This document shows positions 34,711-45,324 of a DNA stretch of 64,000 nt, piece by piece (position 1 is the first letter of the stretch; each line of letters begins with the position of its first letter). Source of the DNA: Prinsepia uniflora (lineage: Eukaryota > Streptophyta > Magnoliopsida > Rosales > Rosaceae); the NCBI GenBank assembly GCA_032719365.1, contig CM064863.1, positions 22,329,137-22,393,136 on the forward strand. The letters are read 5' to 3'. The notes beneath the pieces are model-generated. The model did not search any database. It saw only the letters and a list, made by a program, of their open reading frames with translations, and was not told where the DNA came from. A program made the translations under genes and the position numbers.

Positions 34711-36259
34711 ATTCGATGACGTCAGCGTTGACCGTTGACGGAAAGTTTGATCAGTTCATGAGGGCACGTGGGAACGAATTTTGAAGTCAAACTAGTCTTG
34801 TTTGAAAGGTTTTGAGATTCTGAATCCAATGGTGGTAGTTTCATGTCGATCAGAGACTGTTAGGTTGATCATTTAGAGGTTTTTAGTATGTCAGGGACGC
34901 ATTTCCGGTATCAGGCTTTGTGAGGGTTTAGTGTATACACATGTATAGCATATTAGTGAACCTTACACATGATTTAGACATGCCCGGAGATTTTGGACTA
35001 GCTCGGTGATAGACTTAACGCTGAGGTTTAGCATGCAGCGTGGACCGAGTGTGAGTGGAATGTTTGTTTTAGAACTGCAATGCATGCATAACTGTTTTAA
35101 ATGCTTTATTACATGATTTAAGTTGAAGTGTTTTGATATTATGATTTGATGATGATGTGGATTGTAATCATCGGTTTATGAAACGTTTTACGGATTTTCG
35201 TGAAAACGAGGTTTTGGCCTTGAGACCCGATGGAATGATGATTTGACTTAGATTTAGAGTCGTCAGGAAATTGGAAGGAAAAAATACATTTAAACCAGAT
35301 TTGAATGATGATAATTCGAAATTTATAAAAAAATTCTTGACACGGTTTTCGGGTGTTTTTGTGGAACGGATTTGTGAGAATTATGTCTAGGGCATAGGCC
35401 CAATTGAATAGTATTTAATCTAGTTTGAGCAATAATGATTTTAACATGATTTTTCATCGGATTTGGTTACGGTTCCACATATGCCATCCTGTGTGAGTTG
35501 ATTAGTCTCCTCCAGAAATTGAGGATCCTGGAGTAGTCATGGTGCACTACTTGAGATGAGTGACTCCGAGGAGAGGTTCAGGATCAAGAGTGCTTGATTA
35601 TGATATCATCCTGGACACGGTAGATCCGAGCAGGCACCCCATGTTGATATCACCCCGGATGTCATTAAGATGAGTCATGGGGAAGTACTCGGAGATGAGA
35701 CCCTGAGTTGCACGCGTAGCATTGGAAATCGTGACGCAGATACCTGAGGATTGGTTATAATTGTGTGTTTTACTGATGCAGTGTGTCCATATGTGTATAT
35801 ATGTATATGTATGTGTATGATTTGACCTGTTTTCATACGATTTATCTTAAATACATGCATGTTTATAAATGGAGGGTTAAATTGTATATGTTTTCAAAAT
35901 GAGTTTGTAACTTATTGATTTTGGTCCACTCACATTTTTACTATTTTATTGACCCTGCATGCCGTAATACACCGACATGGGCGGATACCGAGGCTGAGAC
36001 ATATATAGTATTGCTGCGTACCTAACATCCTACGGGGTAGGTTATAGTACATGTATTGTACTAACACACACACTCATATATATATATATATGCTCGATCA
36101 TGTGTAATAGATCCCGATCGCTTGTCTGACAATGTGGTAATGTACTACGTATGTTATATTTGAACCATAAGGGTATTTTCGGTATTTAGAGTATGCTTGT
36201 CAAAAAAGAGCAAGGCACGTCCCACTATAGTCCCAAGGGGACTGGGACGGGTCCTGTCA
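34711..36259 (+). mobile_element. W-family LTR, right-hand part, + orientation
   Basis: The right end GGGTCCTGTCA (to 36259) is an LTR terminus. The left end is missing, with an abrupt, inverted junction to the Y LTR at about 34710. GTGAGTGGAA is at 35051-35060, TGCATGCA at 35081-35088, CATGCATG at 35854-35861 and GTCCACTCAC at 35924-35933. GGGC-ATAG-GCCC is at 35390-35401. No primer site follows: minus-oriented LTR sequence begins at once. Confidence 0.65.
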
Positions 36260-37437
36260 ATGAATATAAAAAAATTACATATTTATAACACACGTCAATT
36301 TCATAAACCAAATCCACGTTTTCAGAAATTGTCCCTATGCCCAAAAAACACATTTTGCACAAACCCTCATAAAACGTGCACAAATAACAATTCCCGTGAA
36401 AATTACCCAAAAATCATATAAAAAAACATAAACAGCCCAACATAACGACGTCTCACATCACAAATATCAAGAAACACACTTTTATCGCACATAAACATTA
36501 CTTCAACCGAAATCCACAATTTAGGCGAAATTCGGTAACATAATATAAATAAACCTCGTAAAACGTGCAATAATTTTTCCCCTAAAATTGTCAAAAATCA
36601 CAACCAAAATCACTTAGAAAAACATTAAAAATACGTAAATACACATGCACGCATAATATTTTGGTAAAATAAAAATCTACTCATAGTCTTATTTCACTGT
36701 TTAATCCTGATTCGCACGTTCCTTGTCTGCTTCGAGGGTTATATTTCATGTCAAAAAAGTATAATTTTAGATTACTAAGATTCTACATAACTCCCTAATA
36801 CAATCCTAAATTTCCAGAATTTAATTACAATTTTTTTAAAATTAAATATACACTTCAGACAACCAAAACTACCCTAAAACAACGTCTGATTGACTCAAAA
36901 TATACATAACTCCCCACGCACCACCACAATGCCCTGTGCGTGGTCCTCACGCGCCAGGGGGTACTATTCATCGTCTTCCCCATAGCTTTAGACCCAATTA
37001 TCATGTTTCGGGTTGCCTAACCCGATGACCACATCCCGATCCTAATTTTCTTAGTTTTGACCCTTTCACTCCTTTCACGTCCAAACTACTATAAATTGTC
37101 TCACAAGGGGATCCATGGACTCAAAACTATAAAACTTACCTCACAAGTCGTTCACCAACCTCCAACCTCTCGGTTGTCTGTCACCCTTGACGTTTGGGTG
37201 GTTTCATCGTCAAAACTTCCTTCTTTTCAATCCCAAAATGCTCATAATGAACTATAAGGTTTGTTATTGATTTGGATTCAAGCTTTCTCGGTCGAAATTC
37301 AACCAAGATATACAAACATGAATTTTTCCTCTTTTCTTCGTTTTTCTTCTCCTCCTATATTCTCGGCTAGCTAGCCCTTTTTTTTTTCTTTGCTTTCCTT
37401 CCTCGCTCTCTTATCTTCTCTCCCTGGTTAGTTTTGG

Positions 37438-37488
<51 letters not shown>

Positions 37489-37917
37489 CCTCCCTCTTTT
37501 CTTGCTCAAGGTTTGTTTTTTTTTTTTCCAACTTCATGACACACACTAAGTCACACTTGAAGGATATATAACAACTCCTACAAGATGAGTCAGTACACCA
37601 AAGAAAGAACCAGAAAAATCTAGGTAAGTGTCAACATCATCTTATCACTTACGTAAAAATTACCAAATTCCCTTTCAAGGAAAAATTACTAAAATTCCCT
37701 TACACTTTTAAGCCCAAAACGAACTCCTATGAACTCAATCTTTGGCATTTTTCCTGTCTATATACTGAGGAGGTCGAGACCTTAATAATGGTCTTTACAG
37801 AATGTCCAAACAATATCCACGTAAAAATTCAACCACTAACCCTACAGGGGCAAAATGGTCATTTCCATTTTACCATTTCCAATTTTACCCTTATTGAGAT
37901 TTCGGGCCGTTTCAACA
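36260..37917 (-). mobile_element. X-like LTR fragment
   Basis: The right half (36930-37917) matches 20105-21062 and ends GGGCCGTTTCAACA, a decayed LTR terminus. The left half contains AAAACGTGCA words and a degenerate TCTACTCATAG at about 36675, corresponding to the GTCCACTCAC box. The start is missing. A long (TC)n tract interrupts it at 37443-37485. Confidence 0.6.
37443..37498. repeat. (TC)n microsatellite
   Basis: Some twenty TC units followed by CCCTCCCTCCC, expanded from the C/T-rich leader of the X-like LTR. The copy near 20640 is much shorter. Confidence 0.9.
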
Positions 37918-38279
37918 TAGGTCGTTGCACCACCACTATATTCTTCCTCTCCCTCTCACGAATCCGGCCATACTAACCATCATAGCCCTTATTCACTGTA
38001 CATGGAGCTACAAGTTGCAAGGAATGGGTCATCGCGCCTTTCGAGGTAATTTCTAACCACCACAGGAAATTTCGTTTGATTTGGTATCATACTCGTGGTC
38101 CTCTATTTGAGTAGATGAGTTTAGACCTATGGGTTGTGAGTTTTAGTGAGGAATTATAAAGGTTGTAGGAAGCTTGAATTGGCCAACTATGACGGATTTT
38201 GGTCAAGTATCGGCTATAACGACCCCTCTAGAAAAATGAAGGCATTTTAGAAAAATAGATTGGGTACGGTAAGATTTAC
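37918..38279. other. Unassigned stretch between LTR fragments
   Basis: No open frame of note. The last 65 bases begin ATAACGACCCCTCTAG, like the left end of a Tekay-like LTR, so a very short LTR scrap may be present before the Cassandra LTR. Confidence 0.4.
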
Positions 38280-38563
38280 TGTCACGACCCATCTCCCCTA
38301 GCACGATATTGTCCGCTTTGGGTCCAGCCCCCATGGTTTTGATTCTGGGAACTCACGCGAAACTTCCCAGTGGGTCGCACATCTTGGATTTGCTCTAACT
38401 GAAACTCGCTTAGCTTTGGAGTTCCAACCAAACCCAAAGCTAGTGAGCTCCCAAAATGCCTCGTTACGAGGAGATATGTGCTCACACATATAAGACACTT
38501 CTTCTTTCCCTCCTCGAGCGATGTGGGATTGTCCACCGTTCTTCCCAAGACACGGGTCTTACA
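38280..38563 (-). mobile_element. Cassandra-type TRIM solo LTR
   Basis: A 284-base unit runs from TGTCACGACCC to GGGTCTTACA. On the - strand it carries GATGTGGGA and a 5S rRNA-derived block, the hallmark of Cassandra, a terminal-repeat retrotransposon in miniature found across vascular plants. No second LTR, primer site or polypurine tract is next to it, so it is a solo LTR. It abuts another LTR starting TGATAG at 38564, and I see no 5-base target duplication (TTTAC on the left, TGATA on the right). Confidence 0.8.
38361..38460 (-). ncRNA. 5S rRNA-derived segment within the Cassandra LTR
   Basis: On the - strand the order is GCATTTTGGGAGCTCACTAG, GGAACTCCAAAGCTAAGCGA, then GATGTGCGACCCACTGGGAA. 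This follows the 3' two-thirds of plant 5S rRNA, including the A-box and C-box area of its internal RNA polymerase III promoter. It is degenerate and is not a 5S gene. In Cassandra this block may supply promoter or localisation function. Confidence 0.7.
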
Positions 38564-39840
38564 TGATAGAACCCCACCTGAAAAACACTATAAAGTACAT
38601 CCAAGACCTGCTCTCGTCTGAAAAGAATCAAGATATACATTAGAGATCTTGTTAGACAAGGGATACACAAATTTGTCTCTAGTTCATGCCTCTACCTTCT
38701 GAGCCTCGATTCCCATGCAACGCCTCTTGAGGGTCACAAAACCAAGAAAAAACGTGTGAGTGGATAAAAAGAAATAGTTTTAAAATATAATTTGAAAACA
38801 TCCAACTTTTACCCTCAATTTTCCAAAATTATGCATGCATACGAAAACAAGTTCACTTCGATTAAAAATGAAATACAATTTATAATTCTCGAAATAAATG
38901 AAAACATATGTATATCACAAACTAACCCAACCATGAAATATTAACACGTCGTAACATAATCATCCACCATAACAATGCCACATAATCAAAACATAACCAC
39001 TGTGACATCAATTCATACATTTCACAGTCAACCTATCATCATCACAATATCAATCATCAAACCACTGCACAACAAATAGGTACACCACTCGGGATCTGGA
39101 GCCTAGCTCGATGTCCGAGTGAGGACTGACTCCAGATCTGGAGCCCGGCTCGACGTCTTAGTCAGCATCAAACCAATCAACAAGCATCATAACATACACC
39201 ATACATCACAAGGCATCACACCAACAACGCACAATCAATCCATATCCAATATTACCGCATAATTCACATATAGTAAACTCAACGTCATCACAATACTCAT
39301 ACACAATCAACCACATCTAAATCATCCTCAGAGCACAAGCACAACCTCAAACATCACATCACAAGTGCACTACTAGTAGGCCATCACATACACACTCGAG
39401 ATTCGGAGCCCCAAGCTTGACGTTTGAGCGACATCCGACTCAGGATTCGGAGCCCCTGACTCGACGTCTAAGTCACCAACACAATACCAGTCTCAAGATT
39501 TGAAACCTCGAGCTCGCCGTTTGAGACTCACATCCAATTCACAAAATGACAATCATGCATAATAGTAGTCTCAGGATTCGGAGCCCCCAGCACAACGTAT
39601 GAGACTAAACAAACAACCAGCAAACATCATCATATATAACCGACCCAAGTTCAATTCACAGTCAACATCAGAGTTCACATCACCAATACCGAGATACACA
39701 TAATCATATCATAAATTAGTATCACACATCAAACCATAATTAGATCCTCGAGCCTAAGCCCAAAGGCACAAATCAAGCTTAGTCCTCGTAAAATGTGCCA
39801 TGACTTAACTCAAACTTTACATAATCAAACCTTATTACCT
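38564..39840 (-). mobile_element. V-family LTR (partial)
   Basis: It begins TGATAGAACCCC directly after Cassandra. GTGAGTGGAT is at 38756-38765 and a GCATGCAT box at about 38833, as in other Tekay-like LTRs, but it ends near 39840 without a GTCCACTCAC partner. The middle is rich in CATCA/ACAAT words and carries six units of a hairpin-forming repeat (39087-39607). Confidence 0.6.
39087..39607 (-). repeat. Six-unit hairpin repeat with changing but pairing arms
   Basis: Each unit has a core like ATTCGGAGCCCC-(5-10)-CTCGACGT flanked by arms that can pair: ACTCGG/CCGAGT (39087/39115), CTGACT/AGTCAG (39126/39160), CTCGAG/TTTGAG (39395/39423, two G-T pairs), GACT..AG/CT..AGTC (39437/39468), GTCTCAAG/TTTGAGAC (39490/39520), TAGTCTCA/TGAGACTA (39566/39600). 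The core is conserved and the arms differ. Strand is given for the LTR. Confidence 0.75.
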
Positions 39841-42683
39841 TGAGAGAGACTCAAAAACATTGTGTTTTCATTTTTTTTTCTCATTTTTATATAAATAAAA
39901 TTTATCAAGGTAATAATATGTGACAACATTACAACAAGGTTTGAGTAAGTAAATCCATAGAATACATATATAAGTCTTCAAAACATCATCAATTTCTCTT
40001 CACACCATCTTCACGTCTTCAACCGAGTCCTTGGAACAAGGGTAAATGATTTTTATACTAAGCTCAAGTGTTTAGATAATCATGGTGATGAAAGAAAGAC
40101 TTAATATGGGCTCAAAGGGGTAAAAACTAAGGGGGTCGCAACTTGTGTGCACAAAATAAGAAACATGGATGTTTGGATATGTGATGTTAACCCTAATGCC
40201 TTAATCATGTCCAAAATTAGAGAGTTTATTGACTTAAAAGCTTTAAAAATCACATAGAATAAGTTCTAGTACTCTAAAGTTTATTAAAAGCTATGACAAG
40301 CAGTTATGAGGCATATGTATATCAATTTAAACAAAAAACTTATGAATCACTCATCAAATATGTATATAAAGTTCTAAAACTCACATAAGGTTCATATGAT
40401 TCATACTTATCTTAACATGCACGTATACGTACCAGTTTAACTTGCATTATCTACAAGTCATAAACACTTCATCACAAAGTATTAACAAACGAATTCAAGT
40501 TGTAGTGATAATATTTATAGTCATAACTTAAGCGTTCTTCCTTCATTATTATCATTAACAGGTTAAAGGGCATCCTAAGACTCTTAAAAACACTAAGTTA
40601 AAACGAAAAGACTCAAAGAAAACAATAAAAACTCTTTTTTTTTTACAAGAAATTTTATAAAACAATTTTATTGCACAATTAAAATTGTCAATCATTCCCC
40701 CACACTTAAATTCTACATTGTTCTCAATGTAACCAAGTAGAAAGTAATCAGACATATAATCAAAGTAAGGAAGAGGATTTACAAAAATAAAGAAAAAAAA
40801 ATTAAATAAACAAAGTAAAAGAGAGTGAAAAGTTGAAAGATAATAAATCTGTGTTGATGACTCCTTCACATCTCGGGAACACATTGTGATGCCTCCCAAC
40901 AAGCGCTTGAAGTTTAACGTCCATCCAGCCTAGACTAAGATGCAAGTTAAAGATGTAAGAAATGCACGTTTGTCAAGAATGCAAGTTAGAGATGTGAGTT
41001 TAGTTAAAGATGCAGGTAAGTTAAAAATACAAATTAAAGATGCAAGTATAAATTAAAGATGCAATGCAAATTAAAATGTAAGAGATGCAATAACAAGTAA
41101 TGTAAAAGAATGTATAAAAAAAATGTAATATGATATATACAAGTATGAAATAACATATATACAAGTAGGAAATAACAAAAAATAAAATTTTAGAATTCAC
41201 AAAGTAAAGTCACGGTAAAATCAAGCCAATGTACAAGTTCCAAAAAAGTTTAAACTAATGAAAAAAATGAGTATTTACATGAAAAATGGCGTGAATACAC
41301 AAGAGATAAACAGTTAGAACCTACACATGACATAAAAGTTATGTGATAATGCATGACAAAATGACCTGCATCTTCGATCTCATTTCCCTAAATTCACTTA
41401 GTCTAGGGGGTCCGGTGATGAAATCCAAGCATCATGAAACCTTTAGGGAGGTTATGCAATTTACAAATACCATAGATAGAAACAATATTTACTCGTTGAG
41501 GGAAGTCAAGATATATATAGTTCACATAGCTTCAAAGTTTAGATGGATACTTCTGCGTCCATGCGGCCCAAGTAAATATCTTAGATTTATTCAACTGTTT
41601 GAGAAAGTTCAAAGGTGACCAGGTTAGAAAAAATAAACAAAGAGGTAGAGCTAATTTCAAGACATCCTAAGGCTTAAACTCCATTGATGTCCTTTTATTA
41701 GACCCAATACCTATTACGTGTATTGTGTCATATCCTAGACATCACCTTTGAAAATTTATTACTCCAGATGAACTAAGATAACTCAAGTGTTAACAATCAC
41801 CGCCCTCAACCTCATTGCTTCTTAGGTCCATGAAGGGTTTAGGTGAGAGTTAACAAACACGACTTCACCTATTCCATTAAAGATTAAAATCTAAATTCCG
41901 AAGTACAAGTGATCCACATATAGTCGTGACTAGTTTATGAAAAACAAACACTTATGAACAAATATAAACAAGTATAATATGACAATTTACATATGAACAA
42001 TTTATACACAAGTATGAACAATTTATATATAAGGAATTTATTCACATGTATGGTTTGATGCACAAGTGATGATATGCACAAGTAATGATATTTACAAAAT
42101 ATATTTACACTAACATAATAATATATGCACAAGATTTTTTCACAAGTATATATATACACTAACACAAAGCTAAGACTAAGAAAAATTTGAATTTTTTTTC
42201 TTCATTTTTTTTTATAAATAAAGGCATGAAAATGTTTTCTTTATTTTAAACGATTTTTTTTTCTAAATTGTTTTTTTTTTCTAAATAAGTAAAGGTAAAA
42301 AGTAAAGACAAACTTATTTATTTTTTTCTTTCTTTTTTTACTAATTTTTTTTATTTTCCAAAAAAAAATTGAAATAGATAAAAATAAGAAAAAGTGAACA
42401 AGTATAATATACAATTTATGAACAAGTATAATAAGAACATTATGAACAAATATACTAAAAACAAGTTTAAAAAATTATGAACAAGTATAATATACATGTA
42501 TAAAAAGAAAATAAAGTATGAACAAATATATTATGAACAAATATAATATAAACAAGTATACATAATTATAAATAAGTATATTATGACAATTATGAAAAAA
42601 AAAATATGAACAAAAATAAAATTTAATAACAAGTATAATATGAACAAATTATACATACTAACACATTAAAAATGATTTTCCAT
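39841..42683 (-). mobile_element. Degenerate internal region of an Athila/Tat-like element
   Basis: It lies on the inner side of a degenerate Asp-tRNA-type primer site, so it should belong to a - strand Athila/Tat-like element. TCCCCCACACTTAAA (about 40697-40711) and CTCAATGTAACC (about 40722-40733) are words often seen in such elements, as is CCTCCCAACAAGCGCTTGAA near 40893. Coding sequence is not preserved; the frame at 40555-40902 on the - strand shows only a short LLGGIT segment. From 41000 the DNA is A/T-rich, with GATGCAAGT and ACAAGTATAATATGAAC words repeated irregularly. Confidence 0.4.
41935..42660. repeat. AT-rich irregular minisatellite (AACAAGTATAATATG words)
   Basis: Variants of TATGAACAAGTATAATA recur many times with A/T-only interruptions and a T-run block at 42190-42360. 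Open frames here (for example 41935-42165) are Tyr/Leu/Cys-rich artefacts. Confidence 0.6.
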
Positions 42684-42707
42684 TTCCCAGACAACGGCAC
42701 TAAAAAT
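42684..42707 (-). other. Degraded primer site of Athila/Tat type
   Basis: The - strand reads TTTTTAGTGCCGTTGTCTGGG, close to the TGGCGCCGTTGCCGGGGA site of Athila/Tat elements with three or four changes. LTR-like sequence starts with TG at 42708. Confidence 0.55.
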
Positions 42708-44460
42708 TGATATGTCTGGACTACACATTTAAATAAACACGTAATTCAAGTATATGCAATTTAAATCCTATTTGTGTAAATGTAGTACTGGTAAATAGGG
42801 ATTCTTCTTAACCAGAAAAATTATGGAACATTCAAAATGGTTAGTGAAAAAGAATAATAAATAAACAAAGAATAAAATAATAAATGAATTAATGAATTAA
42901 ATTGGGGGTTTTGAAAAGAGTTTGTTGCCTAAACTATGTTTTAACGAACTAAGAATTGAAATGTGAATGTTCATGCTAACTAGAATTTACAAACCATAAA
43001 TTAGTTTCATAGACAAAACCGACAATTTTACGTAAGTAAATTCAAATTAACAATCACATTATTTAAACTACTCCTACTTTAACTTTTGTACAATGGACTT
43101 TCTTTAAACACAAATTTTACCAATACTCTAACATTTTGCTCATATTAAACCAATCACGAAATCCTACTTTCATTATTTCAATTGCATGCATACATTTTTC
43201 AATACTATAAATGCACTAAACAGCGGTCATAAACACTTATATTATGATTCACCTTACATTTTTTATTTGAATGTGTGTCAAACATTTAAATCTCTTCAAT
43301 CATATTCTAAGTGCACCGAACAACGATCATAAATACTTAGTATTAAATTGAAGGTTAAGCACCAAAACGTATGAAGTAAATGAAATTTGAAAAGTAAAAC
43401 ACATGGAGATTGTACCCACATTTACAAATGTTATAAAGAAAATACCAACACAAATATTGCATTATAAGTAAAACCGAAACAATTACAAGAATTTAAGTAA
43501 AGGGAACAAAGTTATACTTTCGGAATCCAAGAATAGCTTGTAATTCCTAAGTTGATGGAGGAACAAACATGTGAATTCAGACTTAAACTCTAGAATTGCC
43601 TCGGAAATACTCGGCTTACGATTTTCTTAAGGAAGGAATAAAATTGTGTCTAAGAGCTCTCCAAGAAAATTCACTTAAACAATGAGAATGGCCCCTTATT
43701 TATAGGGAAAGTGCCACTCAAAAGCTAGAAAAAAAAATACAAATAAAATGATAAAAAAAATAAAACACTAATTAATAAAAATAGCGAAATGATGAATTGT
43801 AGCTGATTTTGAGGGTTGAAGGGTGTTGGAAAGCTGCACAAAGTGGAGTAGGTTGCTCGGCAAGGAGCTGCAGGGGAGCAGATAGTGAGATCGGCGTGGG
43901 CGTGCTAAAAAGGAAGGGTTAGGTCGTGTGTTAGGCGCTAAAAAAGGCTGCAGGAGCTCGGCGAGTCAAGCGGTGCAGGGTATGGTGGATTCGGTAGGCG
44001 CTGGCCGACACAGAGTAGCAAGTTTTGGCGCACGCCTGCTGACACGAAAGTGGGCTTGTCAACAGCTGCATTGCTGGTGGTAGGTTGGGCCGTGGTTCAA
44101 ATGGGCTGAACCGCACAAGATAGGATTCGGCTGTGACAGGACCTGGGCTAGGCTTGCACACGTTTGGGCTCAGATGGAAATGGATTTGGTCTAGGTGATA
44201 TTGGGCCTTACATTGATGGATTTTGGCTGGATTTCATGGGTAATTTTTCTCATTTCGTCCATAACTTCTTCGTTATAATTCCGATTAGGACGATTCTTTT
44301 GCCAAAATGCACAAAATTTCAAACTTTTTTTTTTCTGCAAATTTCCCACAAAATATATTATTTTCTCCAATTGTTTGTCATTTTAACATTAAAAGATAAG
44401 TATAAAGGGTATAAAGTAATACAAAATAAAGCTGAATTAAAGGCTTATCACGGCTTAGTG
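42708..44460 (-). mobile_element. Athila/Tat-like LTR (approximate ends)
   Basis: Starting at TGATATGTCTGG next to the primer site, the stretch is non-coding. It has a paired block repeated near 43225 and 43315 (GTGCACCGAACAACG-type words with CATAAACACTTA), a GC-rich part at 43850-44170, and a CATAACTTCTTCGTTATAATTC-like segment near 44260 that is usual in LTRs of this group. The outer end is uncertain because LINE sequence resumes somewhere near 44460. Confidence 0.4.
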
Positions 44461-44598
44461 GTGTAAGCATAGTTGGTAATTTTGGAAGCTCGTGCCTTGT
44501 AATTTCACATTTGTTCATATCAAGGCAAGCTTTGTAGACCTTTTTCTAGGCAGCTAGATCAGTTATGAGATGTGGAAAGTCAGAAGAACTAATGTGGG
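44461..44598 (+). pseudogene. LINE ORF2: linker before RNase H, left part
   Basis: In the frame that runs into the Tat-like target site, the last 30 codons read SVMRCGKSEELMW, and after the insertion DCRKSWYLRNKTFYNQ follows from 51537. An aromatic/basic WxIWxxRN-type block is characteristic of plant LINE ORF2 between the zinc-binding region and RNase H. Orientation and order fit the LINE whose RT ends at 15737. Whether it is the same copy is inference. The zinc-binding part (about 0.6 kb) is not found. Confidence 0.5.
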
Positions 44599-45165
44599 TG
44601 TGGAACCCAAAATCACTGGGAGAATGTGGAGCTGCCACGTGACCCATCATTCTCAAAATGTCCAATTTGCCCCTAGCAATGACATTAACGGCTCAAAAAC
44701 ACCTATACATTAAATAATCTATTTCCGGCTAAATATTCTATTTAATCGGGTTAAAAGCCTTAATAATATTAATTGTCGTATTCATAATAATGAACAATTA
44801 ATATTAAATATTAATATTAAATTACTTTAATTATCATCATAATAAGCCATTATTATAATCATTAAATAATATATTTAATTAATAATATATTATTTATTAA
44901 TTACAAAATCAACCGACCAATCAGAACGCTCCGTGACTCCCAAGGATTCTCTATAAATAGAGACGTTCATTCCACTTCCAAGGTAATTCTGTTCAACACT
45001 ACTTAAGCTCTTGAGATTTCTCTTTCAAAGTTAACTAAAGCACTCGAGCGTTCTTGGTCGAATAACCCCCCGGGTCTCGATCATTGAACGAACGATAGTT
45101 TACTGTTTGATGTTTGCAGGGATCCTTGAGTCTTTTGAGTTTAAAGGACGAATTCTGCTTCAACA
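44599..45165 (+). repeat. 5' LTR of the Tat-like element
   Basis: From TGTGGAACCC to GCTTCAACA. A CTATAAATAGAG TATA-box motif at about 44951 suggests transcription start some 30 bases downstream. It is 30 bases longer than the 3' LTR, mainly because of a segment around 45032-45062 that the 3' copy lacks. Confidence 0.93.
44951..44962 (+). promoter_or_regulatory. TATA box in the Tat-like LTR
   Basis: CTATAAATAGAG, with a CCAATCAG element about 34 bases upstream (44918-44925). Both are repeated in the 3' LTR (near 51347 and 51314). A standard plant polymerase II promoter layout. Confidence 0.75.
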
Positions 45166-45167
45166 AT

Positions 45168-45185
45168 TGGTGCTTTCATTGAGAG
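45168..45185 (+). other. Primer binding site of the Tat-like element
   Basis: TGGTGCTTTCATTGAGAG two bases after the LTR end. This is not the Met-tRNA site used by the Tekay-like elements. I believe this site occurs in Tat-group elements but cannot name the tRNA with certainty. Confidence 0.75.
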
Positions 45186-45324
45186 TTTGGAAATATTCAA
45201 GAAGGAGCTCACGATCGTTCATCGTTCATCTTAATTCGTTCATCGTTCATAACGTTGTTCGAAGATCTTGAACGTTGTTCATTGTTCGACAAAGAATTTT
45301 CCGCTAAAGATTCTCCAATTCAGC

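Noticed and set aside
38361..38460. A genuine 5S rRNA gene
   Set aside because: Sequence is degenerate, incomplete at the 5' end and embedded in a TGT...ACA LTR. It fits Cassandra.
41935..42165. 76-codon Tyr/Cys-rich frame on the - strand
   Set aside because: Within an AT-rich minisatellite; composition artefact.
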